From assembly GCA_018399055.1 (NCBI GenBank), contig CP073762.1, positions 1 through 64,000 of the forward strand: a stretch of 64,000 nucleotides of DNA. The letters are read 5' to 3'. This DNA is from Simkaniaceae bacterium. GTDB taxonomy: Bacteria; Chlamydiota; Chlamydiia; Chlamydiales; Simkaniaceae. Below, piece by piece: positions 9,525-17,292 of the stretch; position 1 is the stretch's first letter, and each line of letters begins with the position of its first letter. The position numbers were made by a program, and so were the translations under genes. The notes beneath the pieces are model-generated. The model did no database searches. It saw only the letters and a list, made by a program, of their open reading frames with translations, and was not told the DNA's origin.

Positions 9525-9565
9525 TTACTTATGGCAAAAATATCGTTTTGGTACAAGATGAAGAT

Positions 9566-10471
9566 ATGTTGTATCCACTACTGTTTACGCCAGTTTATAA
9601 GGACTACGTCTGGGGAGGACGTCAGATTCTTGAAAGATTTGGACGGGAGGGACCTCCTGGAAAGATTGCCGAATCTTGGGAGATTTCCGACCGCGAAGAA
9701 GGAATGAGCATCATTGAAAACGGCCCTCTAAAGGGAACCCCTCTTCATACTCTCATTTTAGAGCAGCGAAAGGAACTGATGGGAAAGGATGCCCACCACA
9801 TACGCTTCCCCCTTCTCTTGAAAATCATCGACGCACAGGATAATTTAAGTGTGCAAGTCCACCCCTCTGAAGGAGCCGAAGCAAAGACTGAGTCGTGGTA
9901 CATCATCGATGGAGAAAAAGATGCCGCGGTCTATGCAGGCTTGAATGGAAACTTCTCAGCTGAAGAAATCGATCAAAAACTCCCTACAAAAGAGATCCTC
10001 TCTCTCATGCGGACCCTTCCTGTAAAGCGGGATGACATGATTTCGATTCCCGGAGGGCGCCTTCATGCAATAGGATCCGGAACACTCCTTTTTGAAATTC
10101 AGCAATGCTCGAATACAACCTATCGCGTCTACGATTGGGGACGGGGGCGACCACTTCATATCGAGGATGCCAAGTCCGTTCTTCTCTATTCCGATGCAAA
10201 GGATCCCCGCATCTCTCCCAAACTCATTAATGAGACTCCAAGCTATCGACAGACTGAGCTGATTCGCACTCCCTATTTTGTCGTAGAAAAATGGGAACTT
10301 TTCTCCTCTCAAAAGTGGCACAAACTGCCCGACAAATGTTCGATACTTTTCTGCTTAGAAGGAGAAAACTCCCTTGTTCCTGTTGGAAGAACCTGCCTCA
10401 TCCCAGCATGCTGTCCCCCGGTAGAAATCCTAACTGACAACGCAACCCTAATCCACGTCTATCTTCCCTAA
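9566..10471 (+). CDS. manA: mannose-6-phosphate isomerase, class I (phosphomannose isomerase)
   Basis: This zinc enzyme interconverts fructose-6-phosphate and mannose-6-phosphate and so feeds mannose into glycan synthesis. The zinc-binding QVHPSEGAE and the later PGGRLHAIGSGTLLFEIQQC stretch, followed by TTYRVYDWGRGR, are diagnostic. The length of about 301 residues fits the short bacterial form. I take the ATG at 9566 (MLYPLLFTP); the frame is open to a TTG at 9548. A degenerate copy of the 3' third of this gene and its downstream flank recurs at about 13237-13370. Confidence 0.9.
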   Translation: MLYPLLFTPVYKDYVWGGRQILERFGREGPPGKIAESWEISDREEGMSIIENGPLKGTPLHTLILEQRKELMGKDAHHIRFPLLLKIIDAQDNLSVQVHPSEGAEAKTESWYIIDGEKDAAVYAGLNGNFSAEEIDQKLPTKEILSLMRTLPVKRDDMISIPGGRLHAIGSGTLLFEIQQCSNTTYRVYDWGRGRPLHIEDAKSVLLYSDAKDPRISPKLINETPSYRQTELIRTPYFVVEKWELFSSQKWHKLPDKCSILFCLEGENSLVPVGRTCLIPACCPPVEILTDNATLIHVYLP

Positions 10472-10523
10472 CCTAGCACCTGCGTAATAAAGGTTGTGAG
10501 CACGACTATGGGAGTCATTTTAT

Positions 10524-10562
10524 TTGACAAAGATTGAGTGCACTAATTATAGAAATAATTAG
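10524..10562 (+). promoter_or_regulatory. sigma-70-type promoter with an overlapping palindrome
   Basis: TTGACA at 10524-10529 is followed after exactly 17 bp by TTATAG at 10547-10552. A perfect inverted repeat, CTAATTAT-AGAA-ATAATTAG (10543-10562), covers the -10 element and the likely start point. That is the usual position for a repressor operator. It lies 18 bp before the start codon of the inverse-autotransporter-like gene. Confidence 0.6.
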
Positions 10563-10579
10563 TAATCAAAAGGTAGGAA

Positions 10580-13222
10580 ATGATGAAAAAACTGTGCTTT
10601 ATCCTATTTGTAGGATCTATTTTTCTCTTCACACTAGAAGCCCGCACTCCTCGATTAAATACATCATTCCAGTTTGGTGATGTAGAAAGTCTTTGGATTG
10701 ATGCATTTCTTCCTCCTTATGTCACCGACGATACAGCGGTATTTTTTGACTTTCAGCAACAGCTAAACCACTTTACATCTGGCAGTAAACTTGCTTATAT
10801 CACAAGCCCTGGCATTGGAATGCGTAAAAAATATGGTTCCAAAGTATTCGGTGGATATCTTTTTGCTGACTATAACCACTCGACGCGCGGAAAAAAGTAT
10901 TGGGGTTTGGGCCCAGGATTTGATTTTTTCCAAGGTCCTTTTTCCGTTGCTGTCAATGGCTATATTCCCATTGGGAAACAACGTCATTCGTATCGAACTC
11001 AAAGGGAACTTCAAAGCACAAAAATTTCTACACAAGCCCAAGGAAACCAAGCCCTTCAAACAACCACTGACAACTACCAAACTAAAACAGATTATGAAAA
11101 ACTTCCTTATGGAGCAGATGTCACTGGTTATTATATGGCAGAAAACGGCCACTTTTCTGGTGAACTCGGTTGTTATTATTATAACGCTAAGCATCTAAAA
11201 CCAATCACAGGCGTGAAGGCTGGAGTCGGGTATCTTCTCCGCCCGAACCTAAAGCTAATGGTTAACAATAGGTACGATAATAGATCTGGAAACCGCGTTG
11301 TCGCTGGTATTGAATTGAGCCTAGGGGGAATCTTCAATGGTGATATCAAATCGAAACTCACATACCCCATCTATCGTAATTTCAATGTCAATACAACGAC
11401 AAAAGGAACCTCTGCTAAGAGATATACAAAACGAAGGATTAAACCTGTAGAAACTCCGCAACAATTCAATAACGTCTATTTTGTTGCGAATCAAAACTTT
11501 TCCCCTTTTGGAGCTCCCTTAGCACTCGCTGCAACCCCTCCAAATGGTTCTTTTGAAAATCCATTTACTAGCTTAGATCAAGCACTCAATGGAGCCGATG
11601 GAGCGACAATAGCCCCAACCAATGCTAACTTATGGATTATGGGTCAGAGTGGTCAACTCTATAGCACATTAGCTTCAGCTACTGCTCAGATAATAGGAAC
11701 TCAGACCGTTTCAGGAAGAACTTTAAATTTTCAAGCTCCTGCATCAAAACAATCAGAAATGCCTATAGTGCAAACCTATTTCCGAATGACAAGCGACAAC
11801 GACCTACAAGACTTGGCTCTCATTGGGAATCTTCCCTCCGGGAATACAATTGGGGTGCATATTGAACAAGATCTATCCGGCTCCGGGAAAACAGCCCAAC
11901 TCAATAATCTGCTGGTCGGTTCAAGCCTTCCTAGCCAATCTTTTCAAATGGGGATAGTCGTTGATTCAGGAGGAAAAGCCAGTATCAGCAACAGTAATAT
12001 CCAAGGATTGTCAACCTTAGGAGGCGGCACTTCTGCTAATGCAATTGGAGTCGCTGTAGGAGCGATACCAGGAATTGCTCCTACAGATATTGCAACTGCT
12101 ACCATTACAAATTGCACTATCAGTACCAGCAGTGACACAACAAGCGCAAGAACAATACGGCTAGACGGAGGTTTGGCAAATATTGATAGGACTAGTCTCT
12201 ATTCAAACAACGATGGAAACTTTGCTACTTGTCTCGATACACGAGTCGGTTCTGCTAGCAATGCCGTCGTTTCTTTTAGTAATGGAACAATGGTAGCATC
12301 AACCAGAAGTGGTACCAGTCGAGCAGTTCAATTAGTGAATGGAGATGGTACACTTTCAAATAGCACTATAACTTCTCTTAGCGAAGATGGAGGCACAGGA
12401 GGCTCTTTTCTTTTTACTTCCTCAACGCTAGACGTCAACAACTGTAAATTCTACGCAACCTCCACAAACGGTTCTGCCAGAGGAATTTATCTAAATCCAG
12501 AATGCCGAGCCAATAGTTCTAATTCATTTTTTCAAGCAATATCTGAAAACAGTTCTGCTGATGGTGCAGATATTCTTGGAACCTTTAGTCTGAATAATTG
12601 CCAACTTTATGGAATTTCTTCAACTTTCAATGGGCACGGCCTATTTGGGCAGTCTGATAATCCAAGTGTTGTTGCTATAAATTCACATTTTGAAGGACGT
12701 ACTACATCTGGTTTTGGGGAAGGATGCGAGTTTAATAGTAATATACTTGGAACCTTGCAGTGTTCTGGCTGTGTATTTATAGGACAATCGGAAACCAATG
12801 CAATTGGATTCAACCTATTCCAAAACACCCAAGCAATGATTTCTAATTCACGCATTTCCTCAATTGGTGCCGCGGATGGTTCTACAGGCTTTGCAGACGG
12901 CATTGCCTCACAGAATACTAGCGTTCTCAATATTTCAAATAGCTATGTAAATACAACCGTAACAGGAGATGGTTGCTTTGGAGCACAGTGCAGAGATGAT
13001 AGTGTAATTACAATTGATTCATGTGAATTCACAACTTCATTAAACCCCTCTGGTGCATTTGGAGCTAAGGGTTTATGGGTGACTGTACCTACAGGAATGA
13101 TAAGTGTTCAAAATTCATTTATCAAGACCAGTGGGCCCGCTGGAAATACTGTTTCTCAAGAGGGGAATGTAATTAATGTGGGAGGCAACACATTTGATAC
13201 AAATGGGGTAATTACTCATTAA
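10580..13222 (+). CDS. inverse-autotransporter-like outer membrane protein with beta-helix passenger
   Basis: The 880-residue protein has a signal peptide (about 1-21, KLCFILFVGSIFLFTLEA). An N-terminal barrel-like region covers about 25-260; GGYLFADYNHSTRGKKYWG and FQGPFSVAVNGYIPIGKQ resemble intimin/invasin-type inverse autotransporter barrels. After a basic linker (KRYTKRRIKP) comes FENPFTSLDQALNGA, a usual opening of right-handed parallel beta-helix domains. The rest (about 330-880) is a long series of N/S/T/G-rich rungs such as ISNSNIQGL and ATITNCTIST. It is probably anchored in the outer membrane with the helix exposed. A palindrome overlaps the likely promoter. The gene is flanked by manA and a degenerate manA fragment. 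Confidence 0.75.
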   Translation: MMKKLCFILFVGSIFLFTLEARTPRLNTSFQFGDVESLWIDAFLPPYVTDDTAVFFDFQQQLNHFTSGSKLAYITSPGIGMRKKYGSKVFGGYLFADYNHSTRGKKYWGLGPGFDFFQGPFSVAVNGYIPIGKQRHSYRTQRELQSTKISTQAQGNQALQTTTDNYQTKTDYEKLPYGADVTGYYMAENGHFSGELGCYYYNAKHLKPITGVKAGVGYLLRPNLKLMVNNRYDNRSGNRVVAGIELSLGGIFNGDIKSKLTYPIYRNFNVNTTTKGTSAKRYTKRRIKPVETPQQFNNVYFVANQNFSPFGAPLALAATPPNGSFENPFTSLDQALNGADGATIAPTNANLWIMGQSGQLYSTLASATAQIIGTQTVSGRTLNFQAPASKQSEMPIVQTYFRMTSDNDLQDLALIGNLPSGNTIGVHIEQDLSGSGKTAQLNNLLVGSSLPSQSFQMGIVVDSGGKASISNSNIQGLSTLGGGTSANAIGVAVGAIPGIAPTDIATATITNCTISTSSDTTSARTIRLDGGLANIDRTSLYSNNDGNFATCLDTRVGSASNAVVSFSNGTMVASTRSGTSRAVQLVNGDGTLSNSTITSLSEDGGTGGSFLFTSSTLDVNNCKFYATSTNGSARGIYLNPECRANSSNSFFQAISENSSADGADILGTFSLNNCQLYGISSTFNGHGLFGQSDNPSVVAINSHFEGRTTSGFGEGCEFNSNILGTLQCSGCVFIGQSETNAIGFNLFQNTQAMISNSRISSIGAADGSTGFADGIASQNTSVLNISNSYVNTTVTGDGCFGAQCRDDSVITIDSCEFTTSLNPSGAFGAKGLWVTVPTGMISVQNSFIKTSGPAGNTVSQEGNVINVGGNTFDTNGVITH

Positions 13223-13236
13223 CTATTTGTATAGCC

Positions 13237-13370
13237 CCTTACTGTGTCGTAGAGAAATGGGAGCTTTTCCCCTCTCAAAAGTGGAAAAAACTCCCTTATT
13301 CCCATTGGAAGAACGTGCCCCAAACTAATATCTACGTAATGAAAGTTGAGAACATGATCGGCGATATTTT
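13237..13370 (+). pseudogene. degenerate second copy of the manA 3' end and its downstream flank
   Basis: The stretch around 13250-13300 (GTCGTAGAGAAATGGGAGCT, then CCTCTCAAAAGTGG) matches manA around 10279-10318 almost base for base. A deletion of about 45 bp follows, then ATTCCCATTGGAAGAACGTG matches 10375-10392. After a second deletion, the block around 13333-13357 (ACGTAATGAAAGTTGAGAAC) matches sequence downstream of the manA stop near 10484-10502. No useful reading frame remains. It is the decayed end of a segmental duplication bracketing the surface-protein gene. Its last 45 bases are used as the 3' end of the next, opposite gene. Confidence 0.75.
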
Positions 13371-14491
13371 GGTTTGAAAACAAATGCGGGCCTTCGCGAA
13401 GCTATTCCATCTAACCTCTCTCTATCCAATTTGCTATATCTTGGCTTATACGTGACTCTAGCCTGAAGAAGTGGCTGAGCTTCTGCTTCCTCTGTATCCG
13501 AATGAGTAGCCTCAGTTTGCGTAGACTGTGTTTTTGTATTCACTCCTGTTTTTTCTTTCCTGAACTCAAGCAAGAGCTGGTTGGTTTTGCGTGTCTCTTT
13601 CCGTGTCGCTTTCAAAGATCTGATCACTTTTATATGCAAGCACGTTCCTAAAACCCCGGATACAAGCCCTACCATTCCAAAAATCGCTCGTCCCCATAAA
13701 GCACCAATAATTACACCATTCATGCCCTCTTTTAATTCATGAAAAGACTGCATCGATACATTTTTTAGTGTTCCGATTTCCTCCCTACCCATATCCACTA
13801 ATTCATTTACTGACTCTTCGTATCGCTCGATCCTTGTCAAGGTTTGGTTCTGTAGATTTTGAAATGAGTCTTCAACTTCATCCACTTTTTCCATAGTTAG
13901 GTTATGAAAGCGCGCTGCCAGCAGAATCACTTCATCTGTTCTATTAATAATCCAAACTTTTTGTTCTTCAGTATAGTCTTTAAACTCCTTTCCGAGTGAT
14001 TTTATAGAATGGCCAACCACATTGTTCAATTCTGCGAATGGCTTACTTAAATCCGCATTGAACTGCTGAATAAGGTGTAAAAATGTCTTGCAATGAAAAT
14101 TGTCTGAAGCAGTTGAAATGAGTCTTGATAATGATGTAATTAAATTCCCTACTGCTTGGGCTCTTCTATAACCCCTGTACCCATAACCTCCCATGTGAAA
14201 GCTTCTTCGGGATCTCACCAAAGGGAGGTTTTCAGTAGCAACTTCCTTTTCATGGGCAACCTTTGCAATTCTGGTATCCTGGGGTTGCAGAAGTGGCGCG
14301 GCTGTCGTAACAGCTAAATTAGAAAGCAGTAAAACAGTGAGGAATACTGAATACCTTGGTATTGCATCGCAGGCAGTTTGTCTAATTGTTTCATTTTTAA
14401 CTCTCTTTCTATGATTCCTTGGAACTCTATTACGAGGAATATTTCTATAAGCATCTTGTTGAAAAATAACTGCTGTAGATCTTGATAACAT
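13325..14491 (-). CDS. unrecognised protein with two membrane segments and a central coiled coil
   Basis: The 388-residue protein does not match a family I know. It has a basic N-terminus, then a hydrophobic segment at about 48-66 (SVFLTVLLLSNLAVTTAA). A dibasic RSRRS and a glycine/tyrosine-rich GGYGYRGYRR follow. A long helical region at about 125-265 is probably coiled coil, and a second hydrophobic stretch (GRAIFGMVGLVSGVLGTCL) lies at about 275-300. The polar C-terminal tail is rich in T, Q and R. This layout suits a membrane protein or secreted effector. AAGGAT precedes the ATG. The last codons lie in the degenerate manA duplication, so the C-terminus was probably acquired or altered by it. 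Confidence 0.55.
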   Translation of the reverse strand: MLSRSTAVIFQQDAYRNIPRNRVPRNHRKRVKNETIRQTACDAIPRYSVFLTVLLLSNLAVTTAAPLLQPQDTRIAKVAHEKEVATENLPLVRSRRSFHMGGYGYRGYRRAQAVGNLITSLSRLISTASDNFHCKTFLHLIQQFNADLSKPFAELNNVVGHSIKSLGKEFKDYTEEQKVWIINRTDEVILLAARFHNLTMEKVDEVEDSFQNLQNQTLTRIERYEESVNELVDMGREEIGTLKNVSMQSFHELKEGMNGVIIGALWGRAIFGMVGLVSGVLGTCLHIKVIRSLKATRKETRKTNQLLLEFRKEKTGVNTKTQSTQTEATHSDTEEAEAQPLLQARVTYKPRYSKLDRERLDGIASRRPAFVFKPKYRRSCSQLSLRRY

Positions 14492-14579
14492 AATTCTATC
14501 CTTATTTATTATCTGAAAAAAAATTCAGAACAGGATAACAGTGATATGAAAAAAAAATCAATTTTAATTGGAAAATGTC

Positions 14580-15787
14580 CAGGGCTAACGCATTAAAATT
14601 TACTTGACATTGTGTCATACTCCTTTGAGGAATACCCTAGGAGGATACAATGTTAGGAACGGAAGATTTTAGCTCAATAGCATTTCTAGATTTTTTTACA
14701 GAGCTGGAAGACCCTCGACTTGAGCGTCGCAAGCTTTATCCTTTAGACGAAATTCTTTTAACTACTTTATGTGCAAAAATTTGTGACGCTGAGAGTTGGG
14801 AGGATATTCAAGATTTTGGTGAAGCAAAAATTGGATTTTTAAGAAAATACCTAGCTTATAAAAATGGAATACCATCTCACGATACTTTTGCCCGAGTTTT
14901 TTCTCTTCTCGATCCCAAACAGTTCAAAACTTGTTTTATAGAATGGATGAGAGGCCTTGAACTTCAATCATCAGAAGTTATCAGTATTGATGGTAAAACT
15001 CTTAGAGGGAGTTTTGACAAGGGCGATGATCAAAAAGCTATACATATGGTTAGCGCATTTGCTTCAAATGCCAGGCTTGTATTGGGGCAAGAAAAAGTCA
15101 GCGAAAAAAGTAATGAGATCACAGCCATTCCCAAACTGCTAGACGCTTTGTTTATAACTGGAGGGATTGTGACAATTGATGCAATGGGATGCCAAAAATC
15201 CATTGCATCAAAAATCCGAGAAAAAAAAGCAGACTATGTTTTGTCACTTACAGGAAATCATGGAGATCTCCATGATGATGTAAGAACATATTTTGAAGGC
15301 ACAGAGAAAGAGGGTCTGGAAATAGATGAAGAGTGTGATAAGGGGCACGGGAGAATAGAGGTTCGAAGGTGCAGCATATGTCGAAATATAGACTGGCTTA
15401 CGCACAAAGAGGAATGGAAAGACTTGAATTGTATAGTGGAAATAGAATCATTGAGAACTGAAGGGGGAAAGGGCACAAAAGAGAAAAGATATTATCTTTC
15501 GAGCCTGAAGACAAGCGCTAAAGAAGTAGCAAAAGCAATTCGATCTCATTGGTCGATAGAGAACAGCTTGCACTGGGTTTTAGATGTAACATTTAACGAA
15601 GATAGAAGTCAGATTCGAAAGAAGCATGGCCCCGAAAATATGGCAATAGTGAAGCACACAGTATTGAATTTGCTCAGACAAAATGGTGATGAAAAGACCA
15701 GCCTTAAGCGAAGGAGGCGCAGAGCCTCCTACTCAGAGGATTATCTCGCTGACATTTTGCAGAAGAAATTTTAATGCGTTAGCCCTG
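14580..15787 (+). mobile_element. ISAs1-family insertion sequence, intact
   Basis: The 1208-bp element is bounded by perfect 22-bp inverted repeats at 14580-14601 and 15766-15787, beginning CAGGGCTAACGCATTAAAAT. It is flanked on both sides by the 10-bp direct repeat GGAAAATGTC (14570-14579 and 15788-15797), the target duplication length expected for ISAs1. It carries one full-length transposase. Perfect repeats and an open gene mean it is recent and may be active. It sits downstream of the ROK kinase gene without interrupting a recognisable gene. Confidence 0.95.
14650..15774 (+). CDS. ISAs1-family transposase
   Basis: The 374-residue protein has the family's N-terminal DDE-associated domain (FFTELEDPRLERRKLYPLDE, SWEDIQDFGEAKIGFLRKYL). 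The DDE core includes VISIDGKTLRGSFD (first Asp), IVTIDAMGCQKSIASKI (second Asp) and SHWSIENSLHWVLDVTFNED (Glu). All three acidic positions are present and the length is complete, so the enzyme should be functional. The start has a good GGAGG seven bases upstream. It is the only gene of the element. Confidence 0.95.
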   Translation: MLGTEDFSSIAFLDFFTELEDPRLERRKLYPLDEILLTTLCAKICDAESWEDIQDFGEAKIGFLRKYLAYKNGIPSHDTFARVFSLLDPKQFKTCFIEWMRGLELQSSEVISIDGKTLRGSFDKGDDQKAIHMVSAFASNARLVLGQEKVSEKSNEITAIPKLLDALFITGGIVTIDAMGCQKSIASKIREKKADYVLSLTGNHGDLHDDVRTYFEGTEKEGLEIDEECDKGHGRIEVRRCSICRNIDWLTHKEEWKDLNCIVEIESLRTEGGKGTKEKRYYLSSLKTSAKEVAKAIRSHWSIENSLHWVLDVTFNEDRSQIRKKHGPENMAIVKHTVLNLLRQNGDEKTSLKRRRRRASYSEDYLADILQKKF

Positions 15788-15808
15788 GGAAAATGTCTGC
15801 CTCAACAA

Positions 15809-16774
15809 TTAAGCTGATGCAGAAAGCCCATGAATGGCAAGAGCAAGAGCTCCAAGCTTGCCGATATCATTTCCGAGCTGACTGGGCTCAATGCGGCAAT
15901 ATTTAAGGGGAACGCCCCATGCGAAGTTAGGAAGCGCCTGTTTCAGAGGATTCATCACGAGTTCTTTATTGTGCGTTGCAATGGTTCCGAGAATAATAGC
16001 ATCAGGGTTTAGGGTTTGCACAAGCATCCCGATTCCTTGCGCTAAGCGATCAATATACTCTGCCCATACCTCTAAAGCAAAAGGATCGCTTTGCTTGACT
16101 GCGGCAAGAAGCGCTTTCATGTCTACAGCTTCCAAACTCCCTGCTATTTTTTTGATAGCTGTTTTTTCCCCACCACGAATCGCTTCTTGAAGCCTATGGG
16201 CTACGTTTGCTCCCCCACAAAAAACTTCAAAACATCCTATGAGACCGCAAGGACATTTGGGTCCTTTCGGATCAAGGATAAAGTGTCCCACTTCTCCACC
16301 TGTATCAGTTCCTCCCTGATGAAGCTTTCCATCAATAATTAAACCGCCACCCATCCCCGTGCTCATGGTGAGATAAATAAGGTTATCAACGTGTTTTGCT
16401 CCGCCAAACTCCCACTCAGCAAGGGCGCCGGCATTTGCATCATTGTCCATAAAGACCGGTCGATCAAGTTTTTCGCGCAGGTATTGAACGATAGGAACAT
16501 CTACCCATTCTGGAAGATTGGGTGGAGTCAACATCCGCTCGATTTTTGTGGAAACAGGTCCGGGAACAGCAAGGCCTATAGCTCGAATATCATTGAGTTC
16601 AACATTTTCATCGCGAAGAAGATGTCCGATGAGTTCTACAATTTTGGGAAGGCCCGTTTCTGGTCCTCCAAGAGATGCTGTCTCAAGTCTTTTGTGGGCG
16701 TGAATTACCCCACCCTCGCTTCCTAAACATACTGAGACTTTTGTTCCCCCAATATCTACACCTATGAGATCCAT
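15809..16774 (-). CDS. ROK-family sugar kinase (probable glucokinase)
   Basis: The 321-residue protein begins with the ATP-binding LIGVDIGGTKVSVCLG and contains the catalytic DNDANAGALAEWEFG. The ROK zinc motif CPCGLIGCFEVFCGG is complete, and the sugar-binding segment GGEVGHFI is present. No DNA-binding domain is attached, so it is a kinase rather than a ROK repressor; glucose is the likeliest substrate. Its start overlaps the stop of the pentapeptide lipoprotein gene (TAATG). The ISAs1 insertion lies about 12 bp beyond its stop. Confidence 0.85.
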   Translation of the reverse strand: MDLIGVDIGGTKVSVCLGSEGGVIHAHKRLETASLGGPETGLPKIVELIGHLLRDENVELNDIRAIGLAVPGPVSTKIERMLTPPNLPEWVDVPIVQYLREKLDRPVFMDNDANAGALAEWEFGGAKHVDNLIYLTMSTGMGGGLIIDGKLHQGGTDTGGEVGHFILDPKGPKCPCGLIGCFEVFCGGANVAHRLQEAIRGGEKTAIKKIAGSLEAVDMKALLAAVKQSDPFALEVWAEYIDRLAQGIGMLVQTLNPDAIILGTIATHNKELVMNPLKQALPNFAWGVPLKYCRIEPSQLGNDIGKLGALALAIHGLSASA

Positions 16775-17220
16775 TATTCAACAAAAGCTCCCTTATCCGC
16801 CAAGTACTTCTTCATCTCGTCTGTTAAGCCACTGCTCTCTCTAAAATCGGTTTTCTTAACGTTTGCTCCGTGAAAACGGGCATGTGTCAAATCGGCACCT
16901 TTAAACTGCGCCTGCTCAAGATGGGCATGTAAAAAATCTGTCCCACGACAATCTGTATCTTCTAAATTCGCATTGTCGAGGTAAGCTCCTTGAAAATTGA
17001 CACTCACAAGCTTTGACCCTTTAAGGTTTGTTTTTTCTAAATTGCAATTTTTTAAGTTGGAGTTAGCGAAATCCGCATTGTTTAAGTCCATGCCACTAAG
17101 ATCAGCGCCAACTAAACTCACATGTTGAAGGTGACGTTTTCCTTCCTTAATTTCTTCCACCACTTGCCCGCCGCAACCCACTACGAGGAGGGGGATCACA
17201 AAAAATACAATCCACTTCAT
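16774..17220 (-). CDS. pentapeptide-repeat lipoprotein
   Basis: The 148-residue protein has a short lipoprotein signal peptide ending in the lipobox VVGC at about residues 13-16. From about 35 to 125 it is built of tandem A(D/N)LXX pentapeptides (LVGADLSGMDLNNADFANSN and similar), which fold as a right-handed quadrilateral beta helix. It should be anchored in the inner or outer membrane from the periplasmic side. Its partner is unknown. It is translationally coupled to the downstream ROK kinase gene. Confidence 0.8.
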   Translation of the reverse strand: MKWIVFFVIPLLVVGCGGQVVEEIKEGKRHLQHVSLVGADLSGMDLNNADFANSNLKNCNLEKTNLKGSKLVSVNFQGAYLDNANLEDTDCRGTDFLHAHLEQAQFKGADLTHARFHGANVKKTDFRESSGLTDEMKKYLADKGAFVE

Positions 17221-17292
17221 TGACTTCTCCTAAAAAAAAGCATGATCTACTATCCTTGTAACTTGAGTGCAAGAATTCTGAAAAGGAAAAAA

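Noticed and set aside
10763-11194. A 143-codon minus-strand frame inside the surface-protein gene
   Set aside because: The sense strand encodes clear barrel segments; the antisense frame has no supporting start signal.
13325-14491. Viral envelope or fusion-protein origin of the orphan protein (dibasic site, N-glycosylation-type sites, coiled coil, late membrane segment)
   Set aside because: Only the general layout fits. There is no fusion-peptide-like stretch after RSRR and no residue-level match, so I kept it as an orphan.
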